Origin: Devosia oryziradicis
GTDB lineage: Bacteria > Pseudomonadota > Alphaproteobacteria > Rhizobiales > Devosiaceae
Length of the DNA stretch: 64,000 nucleotides
Direction of reading: 5' to 3'
NCBI RefSeq assembly: GCF_016698645.1
Contig: NZ_CP068047.1
Location: forward strand, 1,151,001-1,215,000
Positions 17,316 through 25,162 of this stretch are shown here, one piece after another; position 1 is the stretch's first letter, and the number at the start of each line of letters is the position of its first letter. The notes under the pieces were generated by a model, which saw nothing but the letters and a program-made list of their open reading frames with translations, did no database searches and had not been told where the DNA came from. The translations under genes and the position numbers were made by a program.

Positions 17316-17858
17316 ATGGCGGCCAGCGCAACAGGTTCGAAATCAGTCTTTGCCGCGTTCGATGCGGATCGGCACAACGCCCTGGGTCTGGTGCTCAGCG
17401 CGGCGCTGCCGCTGGCAGTGTTCGTCATCGCCAACGGGCTTGCCGAGCTCAATGGCATGCTGCCGCTGTTCTTTTCGCCGATGGGCCTGCCCGGCTGGGC
17501 CGGTGCGGTGCTGCATCTGGGGACCTTGCCGCTCTTCGGCGCGGCCCGCTGGATGGTTGCCCGTCGTGGTGCAACTGGCCAGACTGCCGGCTGGTGGCTT
17601 GTGGCACTGATGGCTGGCATGATCGCCTTTCCGTTTCTTGTCGCGCCGCTCGATTCCCTGATGCTGAGCCTGGTGGCTTTTGCGCTGCTGATCGTCGGCC
17701 TGGGCGCCAGTGCGCGCACGGCGGCCGTGGACCGGAAGGCGGCACTTGTCATGATGCCGGGGATGGTCTGGATCGGCTTCAGCACGTTTGTCGGCCTCAG
17801 CTTCGTTGCCGCCTGGTCGCCGCCCTTTGCGGTAACCAACAGCCAGGGCGGGGCCTAG
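17316..17858 (+). CDS. TspO/MBR-like membrane protein
   Basis: A 180-residue protein with five hydrophobic segments. Length, five-helix topology and the fifth segment (MMPGMVWIGFSTFVGLSFV, which resembles the LLPYLxWxxFAT motif of TspO) point to a divergent TspO/MBR family member. That family binds porphyrins and similar ligands. The Trp-rich first loop of typical TspO is weak here, so the assignment is tentative. GGGAG precedes the ATG. Confidence 0.55.
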   Translation: MAASATGSKSVFAAFDADRHNALGLVLSAALPLAVFVIANGLAELNGMLPLFFSPMGLPGWAGAVLHLGTLPLFGAARWMVARRGATGQTAGWWLVALMAGMIAFPFLVAPLDSLMLSLVAFALLIVGLGASARTAAVDRKAALVMMPGMVWIGFSTFVGLSFVAAWSPPFAVTNSQGGA

Positions 17859-17927
17859 TTACCTCCGGGTGCGTCCTTGCCGCCGGCCCGATTCCGCGCC
17901 ATCTGAGGGACAAACAGGATTGTCCCC

Positions 17928-18566
17928 ATGACCAAGCTGCTCAAGATAGACGTATTCACCGACGTGGTGTGCCCCTGGTGCCTGGTCGGCTCCGCGCGGC
18001 TGGACAAGGCCATCGCCGCCCTGCCTGACGACATCGAGGTGGTGGTTGAAAACCATCCGTTCTACCTCGATCCCAATACACCGGCCGAAGGGGTCGTCGT
18101 GGCCGATATGCTACGCGAAAAGTATGGCCGCGACCCCAAGGAGATGTGGGCGCGCGTGGAAGGGGAGGCGCGCAAGGCTGGCGTCGAGCTCGATCTCAGC
18201 CAGCAGCCGCGCATGTACCCGACCAAGAAGGCGCACACGATCACCCGGCTGGCCAAGCCTCTGGGCATTCAGCATGAATTGGCCAATGCCATCGCCAATG
18301 CCTACTTCCTTGAACACCGGCAGATCAACGACGACAACGTCCTCGCTGACATCGCGGTCGAATATGGCTTTGATCGCGGCGATGCCATCGATGCGATGAA
18401 TGACGAGCATGAACTCGGCATTACCGAGCAACTGGCGGTCGATGCCGCAGCGCAGGGTATCCGCGGCGTACCCTTCTTCGTGTTCGGCGAGAAATATGCG
18501 CTCTCCGGCGCCCAACCGGACGAAGTGTTCGAGCGGGCGCTGCAGCAGACGATCAGCGAGCTTTGA
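17928..18566 (+). CDS. DsbA-family (FrnE-like) oxidoreductase
   Basis: A 212-residue thioredoxin-fold protein with a CPWC active site at residues 15-18 (FTDVVCPWCLVGSARLD) and a long helical insertion. The cis-Pro loop is RGVPFFVF. There is no signal peptide, so it acts in the cytoplasm. This matches FrnE-type or 2-hydroxychromene-isomerase-like DsbA proteins rather than periplasmic DsbA. The redox partner is unknown. Confidence 0.88.
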   Translation: MTKLLKIDVFTDVVCPWCLVGSARLDKAIAALPDDIEVVVENHPFYLDPNTPAEGVVVADMLREKYGRDPKEMWARVEGEARKAGVELDLSQQPRMYPTKKAHTITRLAKPLGIQHELANAIANAYFLEHRQINDDNVLADIAVEYGFDRGDAIDAMNDEHELGITEQLAVDAAAQGIRGVPFFVFGEKYALSGAQPDEVFERALQQTISEL

Positions 18567-18586
18567 GTCCTCTCGACCCACCGCGC

Positions 18587-18670
18587 GTCACCCTCGGGCT
18601 TGACCCGAGGGCTCTTCACTGACTGAGCGTTTCGCAAGTGTAGCGCCCTCGGGTCAAGCCCGAGGGTGAC
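18587..18670. repeat. Long inverted repeat with self-complementary arms
   Basis: Two exact 25-base arms (18587-18611 and 18646-18670) are reverse complements, separated by 34 bases. Each arm is itself a hairpin built on CCCTCGGG-N5-CCCGAGGG. It fills most of the 169-base gap between the DsbA-like and hydrolase genes, both on the plus strand. It may act as a transcription end or as a REP-like mobile repeat. It has no T-run. Confidence 0.8.
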
Positions 18671-18735
18671 GATCGAAGACGGGACGAAGTTGGGGAGTTC
18701 GTGTAGGTTTTCCTCGAATCTCGTGAGGTCATCCC

Positions 18736-19545
18736 GTGAAGCTGCTGCGCCGTATCGCCGTTTCCCTGCTGGTCCTGGTCGTCGTGCTCTACGCCGCGGC
18801 TGTTGGTTACATGTATGTCAATCAGCGGGCGCTGCAGTATGACGCCAAGGGCGAGGTGACGCCGTTGGCCCAGACTGCGCTTGTCGGCGCCGAAGAGATT
18901 GCGGTGCCTTCGGGCGATGGCGTAGTGCATGGCTGGTATCAGGCGCCGCGGGCCGGCATGCCCGTCATCGTCTACTACAAGGGCAATTCTGGCAGCTTCA
19001 GCCGGGAACACGAGCGCTACGAGCAGTTCGTGGCAGACGGCTATGGTTTTGTCGCCTTCGACTATCGCGGCTTTCCCGCCTCGCCGGGCAGCATCAGCCA
19101 GGCGGGCATTCTCGAAGATGCCACCACCATGTTCGACTGGGCGGCGGCCAAGGGCTTTCCGCTGGTGATCTGGGGGCGTTCGCTGGGCTCGGGTCCATCC
19201 ACCTATGTGGCCAGCGTGCGCGACGCCAAGGCGCTCCTGTTGGAAACCCCGTTCCTGTCCGCGGTTACGGTGGCGTGGGAACGCTACCCTTTCCTGCCGG
19301 TAGGCCTCGTCATGCAGGACCAGTTCCCGGTCAATGAGTGGATAGCAGACGTCAGCGAACCGGTGCTGGTGGCGCATGGCACCGCCGACGTCACCATCGG
19401 GGTCAGCAATGGTGAGCGTCTCTATGCACTGGTGCCGAACAAGGACGAACTCTGGATCGAGCCGGGGGCGGGACATAGTGACCTGTGGGCCCGCGGCATA
19501 TGGAGCCACGCCATGCCTTTCTTCGAACGGGCCATGACGCAGTAG
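18736..19545 (+). CDS. Membrane-anchored alpha/beta hydrolase (ABHD13/17-like)
   Basis: A 269-residue protein with an N-terminal signal anchor (VSLLVLVVVLYAAAVGYMYV) and an alpha/beta-hydrolase domain. The nucleophile elbow is GRSLGSG. The acid lies in HGTADVTIG and the His in GAGHSDLW. It resembles the YfhR/ABHD13 group of serine hydrolases facing the periplasm. The substrate is unknown. The GTG start has a GAGG upstream. Confidence 0.82.
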   Translation: MKLLRRIAVSLLVLVVVLYAAAVGYMYVNQRALQYDAKGEVTPLAQTALVGAEEIAVPSGDGVVHGWYQAPRAGMPVIVYYKGNSGSFSREHERYEQFVADGYGFVAFDYRGFPASPGSISQAGILEDATTMFDWAAAKGFPLVIWGRSLGSGPSTYVASVRDAKALLLETPFLSAVTVAWERYPFLPVGLVMQDQFPVNEWIADVSEPVLVAHGTADVTIGVSNGERLYALVPNKDELWIEPGAGHSDLWARGIWSHAMPFFERAMTQ

Positions 19546-19604
19546 GGCTTGACCCTGCCAACGGGGAAGGCGCAAGAGCGGGGATCACTCCGGTTTCCCC
19601 TGCC

Positions 19605-20813
19605 ATGACTTCTTCCCATCCGACGCCGATGAGCGCCCGCCGCACCGCCCTGATCGGCGGCTTGATGGTGGCCACCGGTCCGCTCAGCCTGACGCTCTAT
19701 CAGCCGGCCCTGCCCACGCTGGTGGAGGATCTGGACGCGACGACGACCGGCATCCAGCTCACGCTCACGGTCTATTTCGCCGCCTTTGCGCTGGCCCAGC
19801 TGATCTGCGGGCCTTTGTCGGACCGATACGGGCGCCGCAATGTGGGCCTCCTCTTTTTTGCCATCTATGTCCTGGGCAGCCTGATCGCGGTGGCAGCGCC
19901 GTCTCTGGAAGTGCTGTTCATCGGGCGGTTCGTCCAGGGCTTCGGCGTCTCGGCCGGCGTGGCGCTGTCGCGCGCCATGGTGCGCGACCAGTTCGTGGGC
20001 AGCGAGGCCATTCGCATCCTGACGCTGATCAACCTCATTCTCACCGTCACGCCTGCCGTGGCGCCGACCCTTGGCAGCATCATCCTGCAATTGGGAACCT
20101 GGCACTACATGTTCGTCGTCATGGCCGGGTTCGGCCTCGCCATTCTGGCATTGATGGCCACCAATGCCCGCGAGACTTTGCCCGAGGCGGCGCGCGTGCC
20201 GTTCCGGCCGGGGACGATCCTGGCAAATTACCGTCGGTTGCTGGCGGCCCCAGACTTCATGTTTCCCTCGCTGCTGCTAGGGCTGACCTTTACTGGCTTC
20301 CACGGCTTCACCGCGCTCCTGCCCTTCATCCTGATCGAAGGGATGGGACTGACCCCGTTCCAGTTCGCCATGGCCATGCTGGTGCAGACAGCCTCCTTCA
20401 TCCTCGGCAATCTGGTGGTGACCTATCTCTCCCGGCGCATCAGCGGAAACCAACTCCTGGTCATCGCCCTGTGTCTGCTCGGCGTCAGCGGTCTCGCCTT
20501 CGGCGTCCTGCCACGGGTATTTCCCAACTCGGTTGCCGCCATTATGGCGCCTGTCGGCATCTGGATGCTGGGTCTGGCCTTCATCAGCCCGGCCGCCACC
20601 GCTGCGGCGATGGCCGGCTTTGGCGCCATTGCCGGGGCGGCTGGCGCCTTGACCGGTTTCTTCCAGGTCGGGGGCGGGTTTGTCGGCTCGTTGGCCGCCG
20701 GCACCTTGTTCGGAGATGCACGGACGGCGCTGGTCATCCAATTGCCGGTCGTGGCGGTGATGGTGATCGGCGTGGCGCTGCTGGATTTAGCCCGGAGCAA
20801 GCGAAACCGTTGA
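19605..20813 (+). CDS. Bcr/CflA-type MFS drug efflux transporter
   Basis: A 402-residue, 12-helix major facilitator. The Bcr/CflA N-terminus (LYQPALPTLVEDL) is followed by the MFS loop GPLSDRYGRR and GRFVQGFGVSAGVALSRAMVRD, which is typical of the DHA1 Bcr group. It should export drugs or metabolites by proton antiport. The ATG at 19605 was taken as start because it yields the usual length. The longer frame overlaps the hydrolase gene. Confidence 0.9.
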   Translation: MTSSHPTPMSARRTALIGGLMVATGPLSLTLYQPALPTLVEDLDATTTGIQLTLTVYFAAFALAQLICGPLSDRYGRRNVGLLFFAIYVLGSLIAVAAPSLEVLFIGRFVQGFGVSAGVALSRAMVRDQFVGSEAIRILTLINLILTVTPAVAPTLGSIILQLGTWHYMFVVMAGFGLAILALMATNARETLPEAARVPFRPGTILANYRRLLAAPDFMFPSLLLGLTFTGFHGFTALLPFILIEGMGLTPFQFAMAMLVQTASFILGNLVVTYLSRRISGNQLLVIALCLLGVSGLAFGVLPRVFPNSVAAIMAPVGIWMLGLAFISPAATAAAMAGFGAIAGAAGALTGFFQVGGGFVGSLAAGTLFGDARTALVIQLPVVAVMVIGVALLDLARSKRNR

Positions 20814-20840
20814 TCGGTGGTGTCTTCGAGGACAAGGCAA

Positions 20841-20871
20841 AACAAAAACGCCGCCCCGAAGGACGGCGTTC
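20841..20871 (-). terminator. Rho-independent terminator of rpsU
   Basis: Read on the minus strand, a stem AACGCCGtCC / GGcGGCGTT with a CTTCGG-type tetraloop is followed by TTTTTGTTTTG. It lies 22 bases beyond the rpsU stop. Confidence 0.9.
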
Positions 20872-20891
20872 TCAAATTCAACGTGTCAAAC

Positions 20892-21170
20892 CTAGCTGCG
20901 CGGAGCGGCCGATGCCGGACGACCTGCGCCGGCCTGGCCGGGACGTGCTGCCGGAGCCGGAGCGGGCAGACCGCCTTCGCGCTGGGCGCGCTTGCGAGCC
21001 AGCTTGCGGGCGCGGCGAACGGCCTCGGCCTTCTGGCGAGCCTTCTTCTCGGAGGGCTTCTCGTAGTAGTTGCGCAGCTTCATCTCACGGAAGACGCCTT
21101 CGCGCTGCAGCTTTTTCTTCAGCGCGCGCAGCGCCTGGTCAACGTTGTTATCGCGAACGACTACTTGCAA
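20892..21170 (-). CDS. rpsU: 30S ribosomal protein S21
   Basis: The first 65 residues are a clear bS21 ([40 protein letters not shown]). A 25-residue Ala/Pro/Gly-rich tail follows, as in other Hyphomicrobiales. The gene has its own terminator and stands alone. Confidence 0.96.
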   Translation of the reverse strand: MQVVVRDNNVDQALRALKKKLQREGVFREMKLRNYYEKPSEKKARQKAEAVRRARKLARKRAQREGGLPAPAPAARPGQAGAGRPASAAPRS

Positions 21171-21404
21171 AGGTCAACCGCCCTTTCGAAGCTTAGACAT
21201 GTGGGTTTGGATGATAGCGCCGGAGCCAAAAAACACCGTCGCCGACCAGCAGAGCCAGTCACCGTGGGCCGCTCTATAGCCCAGCTATCTGGGCTTGTCC
21301 ACTGTGCCGATGAGAAAAACCGCGGATCTGAACCCCGCAGCCTTGCTCTCGGTCGCATTGAGCGGAACAGTCGAGCCCGGTGATTTTGCCTTCAGGGGCC
21401 GACG

Positions 21405-22091
21405 ATGACAAGCGATCTGCTGCTGCTGCCGGGATTGATCTGTGATGACCGCCTGTGGCGCGACGTGACCGCCGGGCTGGGCATGCCGGCCAGGGTGGCC
21501 GACCTGACGCAGGATGACTCGATAGCAGCGATGGCGGCGCGAACGCTGGCGAATGCGCCGGCGCGATTCGCTCTGGGAGGTCTTTCCATGGGCGGCTACG
21601 TGGCGCTCGAGATCATGCGGCGGGCCCCCGAACGGGTGACACACCTGGCGTTGCTCGATACCTCCGCCCGGCCGGACGATGATGCGCGCAAGCAGACACG
21701 CAGGAGCGGCATGGCCGCGGTAAGGGAGGGCAAATTCGGCCTTGTATCGCGCGCCATGCTGCCGGGCCTGCTGGCGCCGGCCCATCTTGAAAGCGCCCTG
21801 GCCGAGGAGGTGCATGCCATGTCCGAACGAGTCGGCCCCGACGCCTACCTGCGGCAGCAGGCAGCGATCATGGGCCGGGTAGATTCGCGCCCCACACTGG
21901 CGCAGATCACGGTGCCAGCACTGGTTGGCGTAGGGGAACTCGACCAATTGACGCCGCCAGCACTGGCCAAAGAGATAGCCGCCGGAATCGCGGGCGCAAC
22001 GCTGGTCCAATTCGCAGGTAGCGGGCATCTGCCGACGATGGAAAAACCCGACGCGGTGGTGGCGGCGATGAAGGAATGGCTAGCGCGGTAG
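21405..22091 (+). CDS. Alpha/beta hydrolase
   Basis: A 228-residue cytoplasmic alpha/beta hydrolase. Oxyanion region LLLLPGLICDDRLW is followed by the nucleophile elbow GGLSMGGYVAL, an acid in GELDQLTPP and the catalytic His in GSGHLPTMEKPD. It is of the esterase/lactonase type close to the 3-oxoadipate enol-lactonase group, with no pathway context to name a substrate. The 234 bases upstream, shared with divergent rpsU, must hold both promoters. I see no further feature there. Confidence 0.85.
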   Translation: MTSDLLLLPGLICDDRLWRDVTAGLGMPARVADLTQDDSIAAMAARTLANAPARFALGGLSMGGYVALEIMRRAPERVTHLALLDTSARPDDDARKQTRRSGMAAVREGKFGLVSRAMLPGLLAPAHLESALAEEVHAMSERVGPDAYLRQQAAIMGRVDSRPTLAQITVPALVGVGELDQLTPPALAKEIAAGIAGATLVQFAGSGHLPTMEKPDAVVAAMKEWLAR

Positions 22092-22094
22092 AGG

Positions 22095-23180
22095 CTACGG
22101 TCGCGTGATGCGATTCACATGCCCCATCTTCCGGCCAGCGCGGACTTCGGTCTTGCCGTAGAGATGGGGCTGTGTGTTGCCGTCGAGCGCGGCGGGAATG
22201 GCCAGCACTTCGTCGCCGACCAGATTTTCCATCACCACATCGGCCATCCGTGCCGGATCCCCAAGCGGCCAGCCGACAACGGCGCGAATGTGCTGCTCGA
22301 ACTGGTCGGTGAGGCAGACAGCCTCGGTCCAATGACCGGAATTATGGACGCGCGGGGCAATTTCGTTGACCATCAATGTCGGTCGCTCACCCGGGATGAC
22401 GAAGAACTCGACGCCGAGCACGCCGACATAATCGAGTGCCACGACGATGACCTTGGCCAGCATGGCCGCATGCTTTTCTACCCCGGGCGGGATATCGGCC
22501 GGCACGGTCGAGGTGAAGAGGATGTGGTGGCGATGCACATTCTCGGCAGCGTCGAAGGCGCGGACTTCGCCTGATGTATTGCGTGCCACGACGACCGAGA
22601 TTTCTTTTTCGAACGGTACGAAGGCTTCCAGCACCAGCGGCTTGGGCATGAGTTCGGCAAAGGCCGCAGCAGCTTCGGCGCGCTCGCGGATGACGCGCTG
22701 CCCCTTGCCGTCGTAACCCAGCCGCGTGGTCTTGAGCACCGCGGGCAGCCCCAGGGCATCGATGGCGGCCTCGAGGTCGGCGAGTGTCTCGACGGCGCGG
22801 TGCGGCGCTACGGGGATGTTCTTGCTGGCGAGGAAGCTCTTTTCGGCGAGCCGGTCCTGCGACACGGCCAGGGCATTGGCACCGGGCCGCAGTGGCTTGC
22901 GCGCGGCCAGGAACTGGGCGGTGGCGGCCGGCACGTTCTCGAACTCGTAGGTGATGACGTCAACGGCGTCGGCGAAGGCGGCCAGCGCTGCCTCGTCGTC
23001 ATAGGCGGCGACGGTCTTGTGCGAAGTGACCTCGAAGGCCGGGCTCAGCGGATCGGGGCAGAAGATGTGGGTACGAAAGCCGAGCTTGCTGGCCGCCAGC
23101 GACAGCATGCGACCGAGCTGCCCGCCGCCCAGAATACCGATCATGCTGCCAGAAGGCAGCGTGGAAATGTCTTGGGCCAA
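22095..23180 (-). CDS. purK: N5-carboxyaminoimidazole ribonucleotide synthase
   Basis: A 361-residue ATP-grasp enzyme of purine synthesis that makes N5-CAIR from AIR, bicarbonate and ATP. Visible motifs are GILGGGQLGRM, TTRLGYDGKGQ, the Mg/ATP-binding EIAPRVHNSGHWTEA and a C-terminal PHLYGK. It follows purE by three bases and completes the PurE/PurK pair. Confidence 0.96.
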   Translation of the reverse strand: MAQDISTLPSGSMIGILGGGQLGRMLSLAASKLGFRTHIFCPDPLSPAFEVTSHKTVAAYDDEAALAAFADAVDVITYEFENVPAATAQFLAARKPLRPGANALAVSQDRLAEKSFLASKNIPVAPHRAVETLADLEAAIDALGLPAVLKTTRLGYDGKGQRVIRERAEAAAAFAELMPKPLVLEAFVPFEKEISVVVARNTSGEVRAFDAAENVHRHHILFTSTVPADIPPGVEKHAAMLAKVIVVALDYVGVLGVEFFVIPGERPTLMVNEIAPRVHNSGHWTEAVCLTDQFEQHIRAVVGWPLGDPARMADVVMENLVGDEVLAIPAALDGNTQPHLYGKTEVRAGRKMGHVNRITRP

Positions 23181-23183
23181 GGC

Positions 23184-23678
23184 TTACTCGGTATCTGCGG
23201 GAAAGAGTGGAACGGCGGCGGACTGGCGAGCGCGGAAGGCGTCCAGCCGATCGGCCAGGTCGTCGTCCGACAGCGCCAGCACGGCCGCGGCGATCAGCGC
23301 CGCATTGATCGCGCCGGGTTCGCCGATGGCCAGCGTGCCCACCGGGATGCCGCCGGGCATCTGCACGATGGAAAGGAGGCTATCCTGTCCGTTAAGAGCC
23401 TTGGATTTGACCGGGACGCCAAAGACCGGCAGCGGGGTCATCGAGGCGATCATGCCGGGCAGGTGTGCGGCCCCGCCGGCGCCAGCGATGACGACCTTGA
23501 AGCCTTCGGCGCGGGCATTGGTGGCGAAATCAACCAGGCGTTCGGGGGTGCGGTGGGCCGAGACGATCCGCGCCTCGTATTCGACTTCCAGCGCCTCGAG
23601 CGTCTCGGCGGCGAGGCGCATGGTGGGCCAGTCGGACTGGCTGCCCATGACGATGGCGACGAGTGGTTTGGTCAGCAT
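23184..23678 (-). CDS. purE: N5-carboxyaminoimidazole ribonucleotide mutase
   Basis: A 164-residue class I PurE. It has [11 protein letters not shown] (phosphate binding), the catalytic SAHRTPERL and [11 protein letters not shown]. It converts N5-CAIR to CAIR. It is the first gene of the purEK operon. Confidence 0.96.
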   Translation of the reverse strand: MLTKPLVAIVMGSQSDWPTMRLAAETLEALEVEYEARIVSAHRTPERLVDFATNARAEGFKVVIAGAGGAAHLPGMIASMTPLPVFGVPVKSKALNGQDSLLSIVQMPGGIPVGTLAIGEPGAINAALIAAAVLALSDDDLADRLDAFRARQSAAVPLFPADTE

Positions 23679-23754
23679 AGAGCCTTGGGTCCCTCAAGCT
23701 CCACAAAGCGCGCATTTAGCCCAGATTTAGCCACAAAACAAGGCGGCAGGGCGC

Positions 23755-23970
23755 TCAGGCGATGATGTCGGGCAGCAGGATATTCTCGAGCTGCACGATG
23801 CGATCCTTGAGCGCCAGCTTGCGCTTCTTGAGGCGCTGAATCAGCATCCGATCGGCAATGTTGGACTCGGTCAGCGTATCGATCGCTGCATTGAGATCGC
23901 TATGTTCCTGGCGCTTGGTGGCCAGTTCCAGACCCAGGATGGCTTCCTGTTCCTTGGTGAGCGAAAGCAT
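23755..23970 (-). CDS. DUF465/YdcH-family small protein
   Basis: A 71-residue helical protein whose C-terminal half (LIQRLKKRKLALKDRIVQLE) matches the YdcH/DUF465 hallmark of a Lys-rich LKKxKLxLKD helix. The function is unknown. It is divergent from a second DUF465 gene 160 bases away. Confidence 0.85.
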   Translation of the reverse strand: MLSLTKEQEAILGLELATKRQEHSDLNAAIDTLTESNIADRMLIQRLKKRKLALKDRIVQLENILLPDIIA

Positions 23971-24129
23971 GGATTTTCCGCGTGCCCCTACCGCCTGCGC
24001 CGTTACCTCTGGTTAACTGATCACGCCGAGTTTTGCACCAGATTTCCAGAGGTGTTCCGAAGGCAGTCGACAAGTCGTGAATTATTTGTGACGATCGATT
24101 CGTCCAAGAGAGGCTTTCAAGGAGTTGTC

Positions 24130-24303
24130 ATGACGACTGAAGGGCATATCGCGGCGCTCGAGAGGCGCCACCAGGAGTTGGACCGCCAGATCCAGGCCGA
24201 ACTGCAGAATACCCGGCACGACGATCTGATGGTAAGCGCACTCAAGCGCAAGAAACTCGAAGTGAAGGACGAACTCTACAAGTATACCACGACGACCCAG
24301 TAA
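24130..24303 (+). CDS. DUF465/YdcH-family small protein
   Basis: The 57-residue product reads HIAALERRHQELDRQIQAEL, then ALKRKKLEVKDELYKY, the two helices of DUF465. The ATG has an AAGGAG site. Upstream codons in the same frame do not look coding. A terminator follows 30 bases after the stop. Confidence 0.85.
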   Translation: MTTEGHIAALERRHQELDRQIQAELQNTRHDDLMVSALKRKKLEVKDELYKYTTTTQ

Positions 24304-24332
24304 GCGGCGCAGGTTTATCCCCTCGGGGAATG

Positions 24333-24365
24333 AAGGGTCACAGCATGTGCTGCGGCCCTTTTTTA
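24333..24365 (+). terminator. Rho-independent terminator
   Basis: A stem of AAGGG..CAGCA paired with TGCTG..CCCTT is followed by a run of six T. It terminates the DUF465 transcript and lies just before the convergent TauE gene stop. Confidence 0.85.
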
Positions 24366-24370
24366 TTGCC

Positions 24371-25138
24371 TCATGCGCCGGTGACGAGGCCGGTCGCACC
24401 CTTCCAGATGATGTAGAGCGACAGCAGGAAGACCAGCCAATAGGCGATGCGGTAGAACCAAACCATCGAGATGCGCCGGACCAGCCACACGCCGGCAAGG
24501 ACTCCCACAAGCCCCACCGGGATCAGTGAGGCCGATAGGCTGAGATTGTGCAGGCTGAGTTGCCCCAGGAAGAAATAGGGGATCAGCTTGGCCGTATTGA
24601 CGATGGCGAAGAAGACCGAGCTTGTGCCGGAATAGAGCGGCGGCGGCAGCCGCTGCGGCAGCACGTAGATCTGGAACGGCGGGCCGCCGGTATGGCTGAT
24701 GAAGCTGGTGAAGCCGGCAAAGCCACCCCAGAACGTGCCCCATGGCTTGGACGGCGGGAGGCCCTCGAGCTTCTTGCGGATCGGCAGAATGGCGTCGAGG
24801 ATGAAGAGCAGCGTCACCACGCCGACGAACAGCAGGACGCCGTCGTCGGAAACCAGGGACCACAGAGCCCAGCCCAGCAAGGTGCCGACAGCGGCGCCTG
24901 GCAGCATAATGCGCAGGATGCGCCAGTCGATGTCCTTGCGATAGGTCCAGACGGCGATGACATCCATGGCCAGCAAGACGGGCAGCATCATGCCGGCCGC
25001 ATCGCGCGCGGGCATGACCAGGCTGAGCAGGGGAACGCCAACCATGCCCAGGCTGCCGAGCAACCCGGCTTTGGACAGGCCGACAATAAGCACCGCGATC
25101 ACGGCGACCGTGACGAAATAGGGATCGAAGATGGGCAT
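24371..25138 (-). CDS. TauE/SafE-family sulfite exporter-like permease
   Basis: A 255-residue membrane protein with seven to eight helices and the family motifs GLSKAGLLGSLGMVGVPLL near the start and GGFAGFTSFISHTGGPPFQIY in the middle. Members export sulfite or related organosulfur anions. No sulfur-metabolism gene is adjacent, so the substrate is open. Confidence 0.88.
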   Translation of the reverse strand: MPIFDPYFVTVAVIAVLIVGLSKAGLLGSLGMVGVPLLSLVMPARDAAGMMLPVLLAMDVIAVWTYRKDIDWRILRIMLPGAAVGTLLGWALWSLVSDDGVLLFVGVVTLLFILDAILPIRKKLEGLPPSKPWGTFWGGFAGFTSFISHTGGPPFQIYVLPQRLPPPLYSGTSSVFFAIVNTAKLIPYFFLGQLSLHNLSLSASLIPVGLVGVLAGVWLVRRISMVWFYRIAYWLVFLLSLYIIWKGATGLVTGA

Positions 25139-25162
25139 GGGGTTAGTCCGGGGAAGGTGGTA

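Noticed and set aside
17320..17350. tRNA-like GGTTCGAAATC string
   Set aside because: It lies inside the N-terminal codons of the TspO-like gene and has no flanking cloverleaf.
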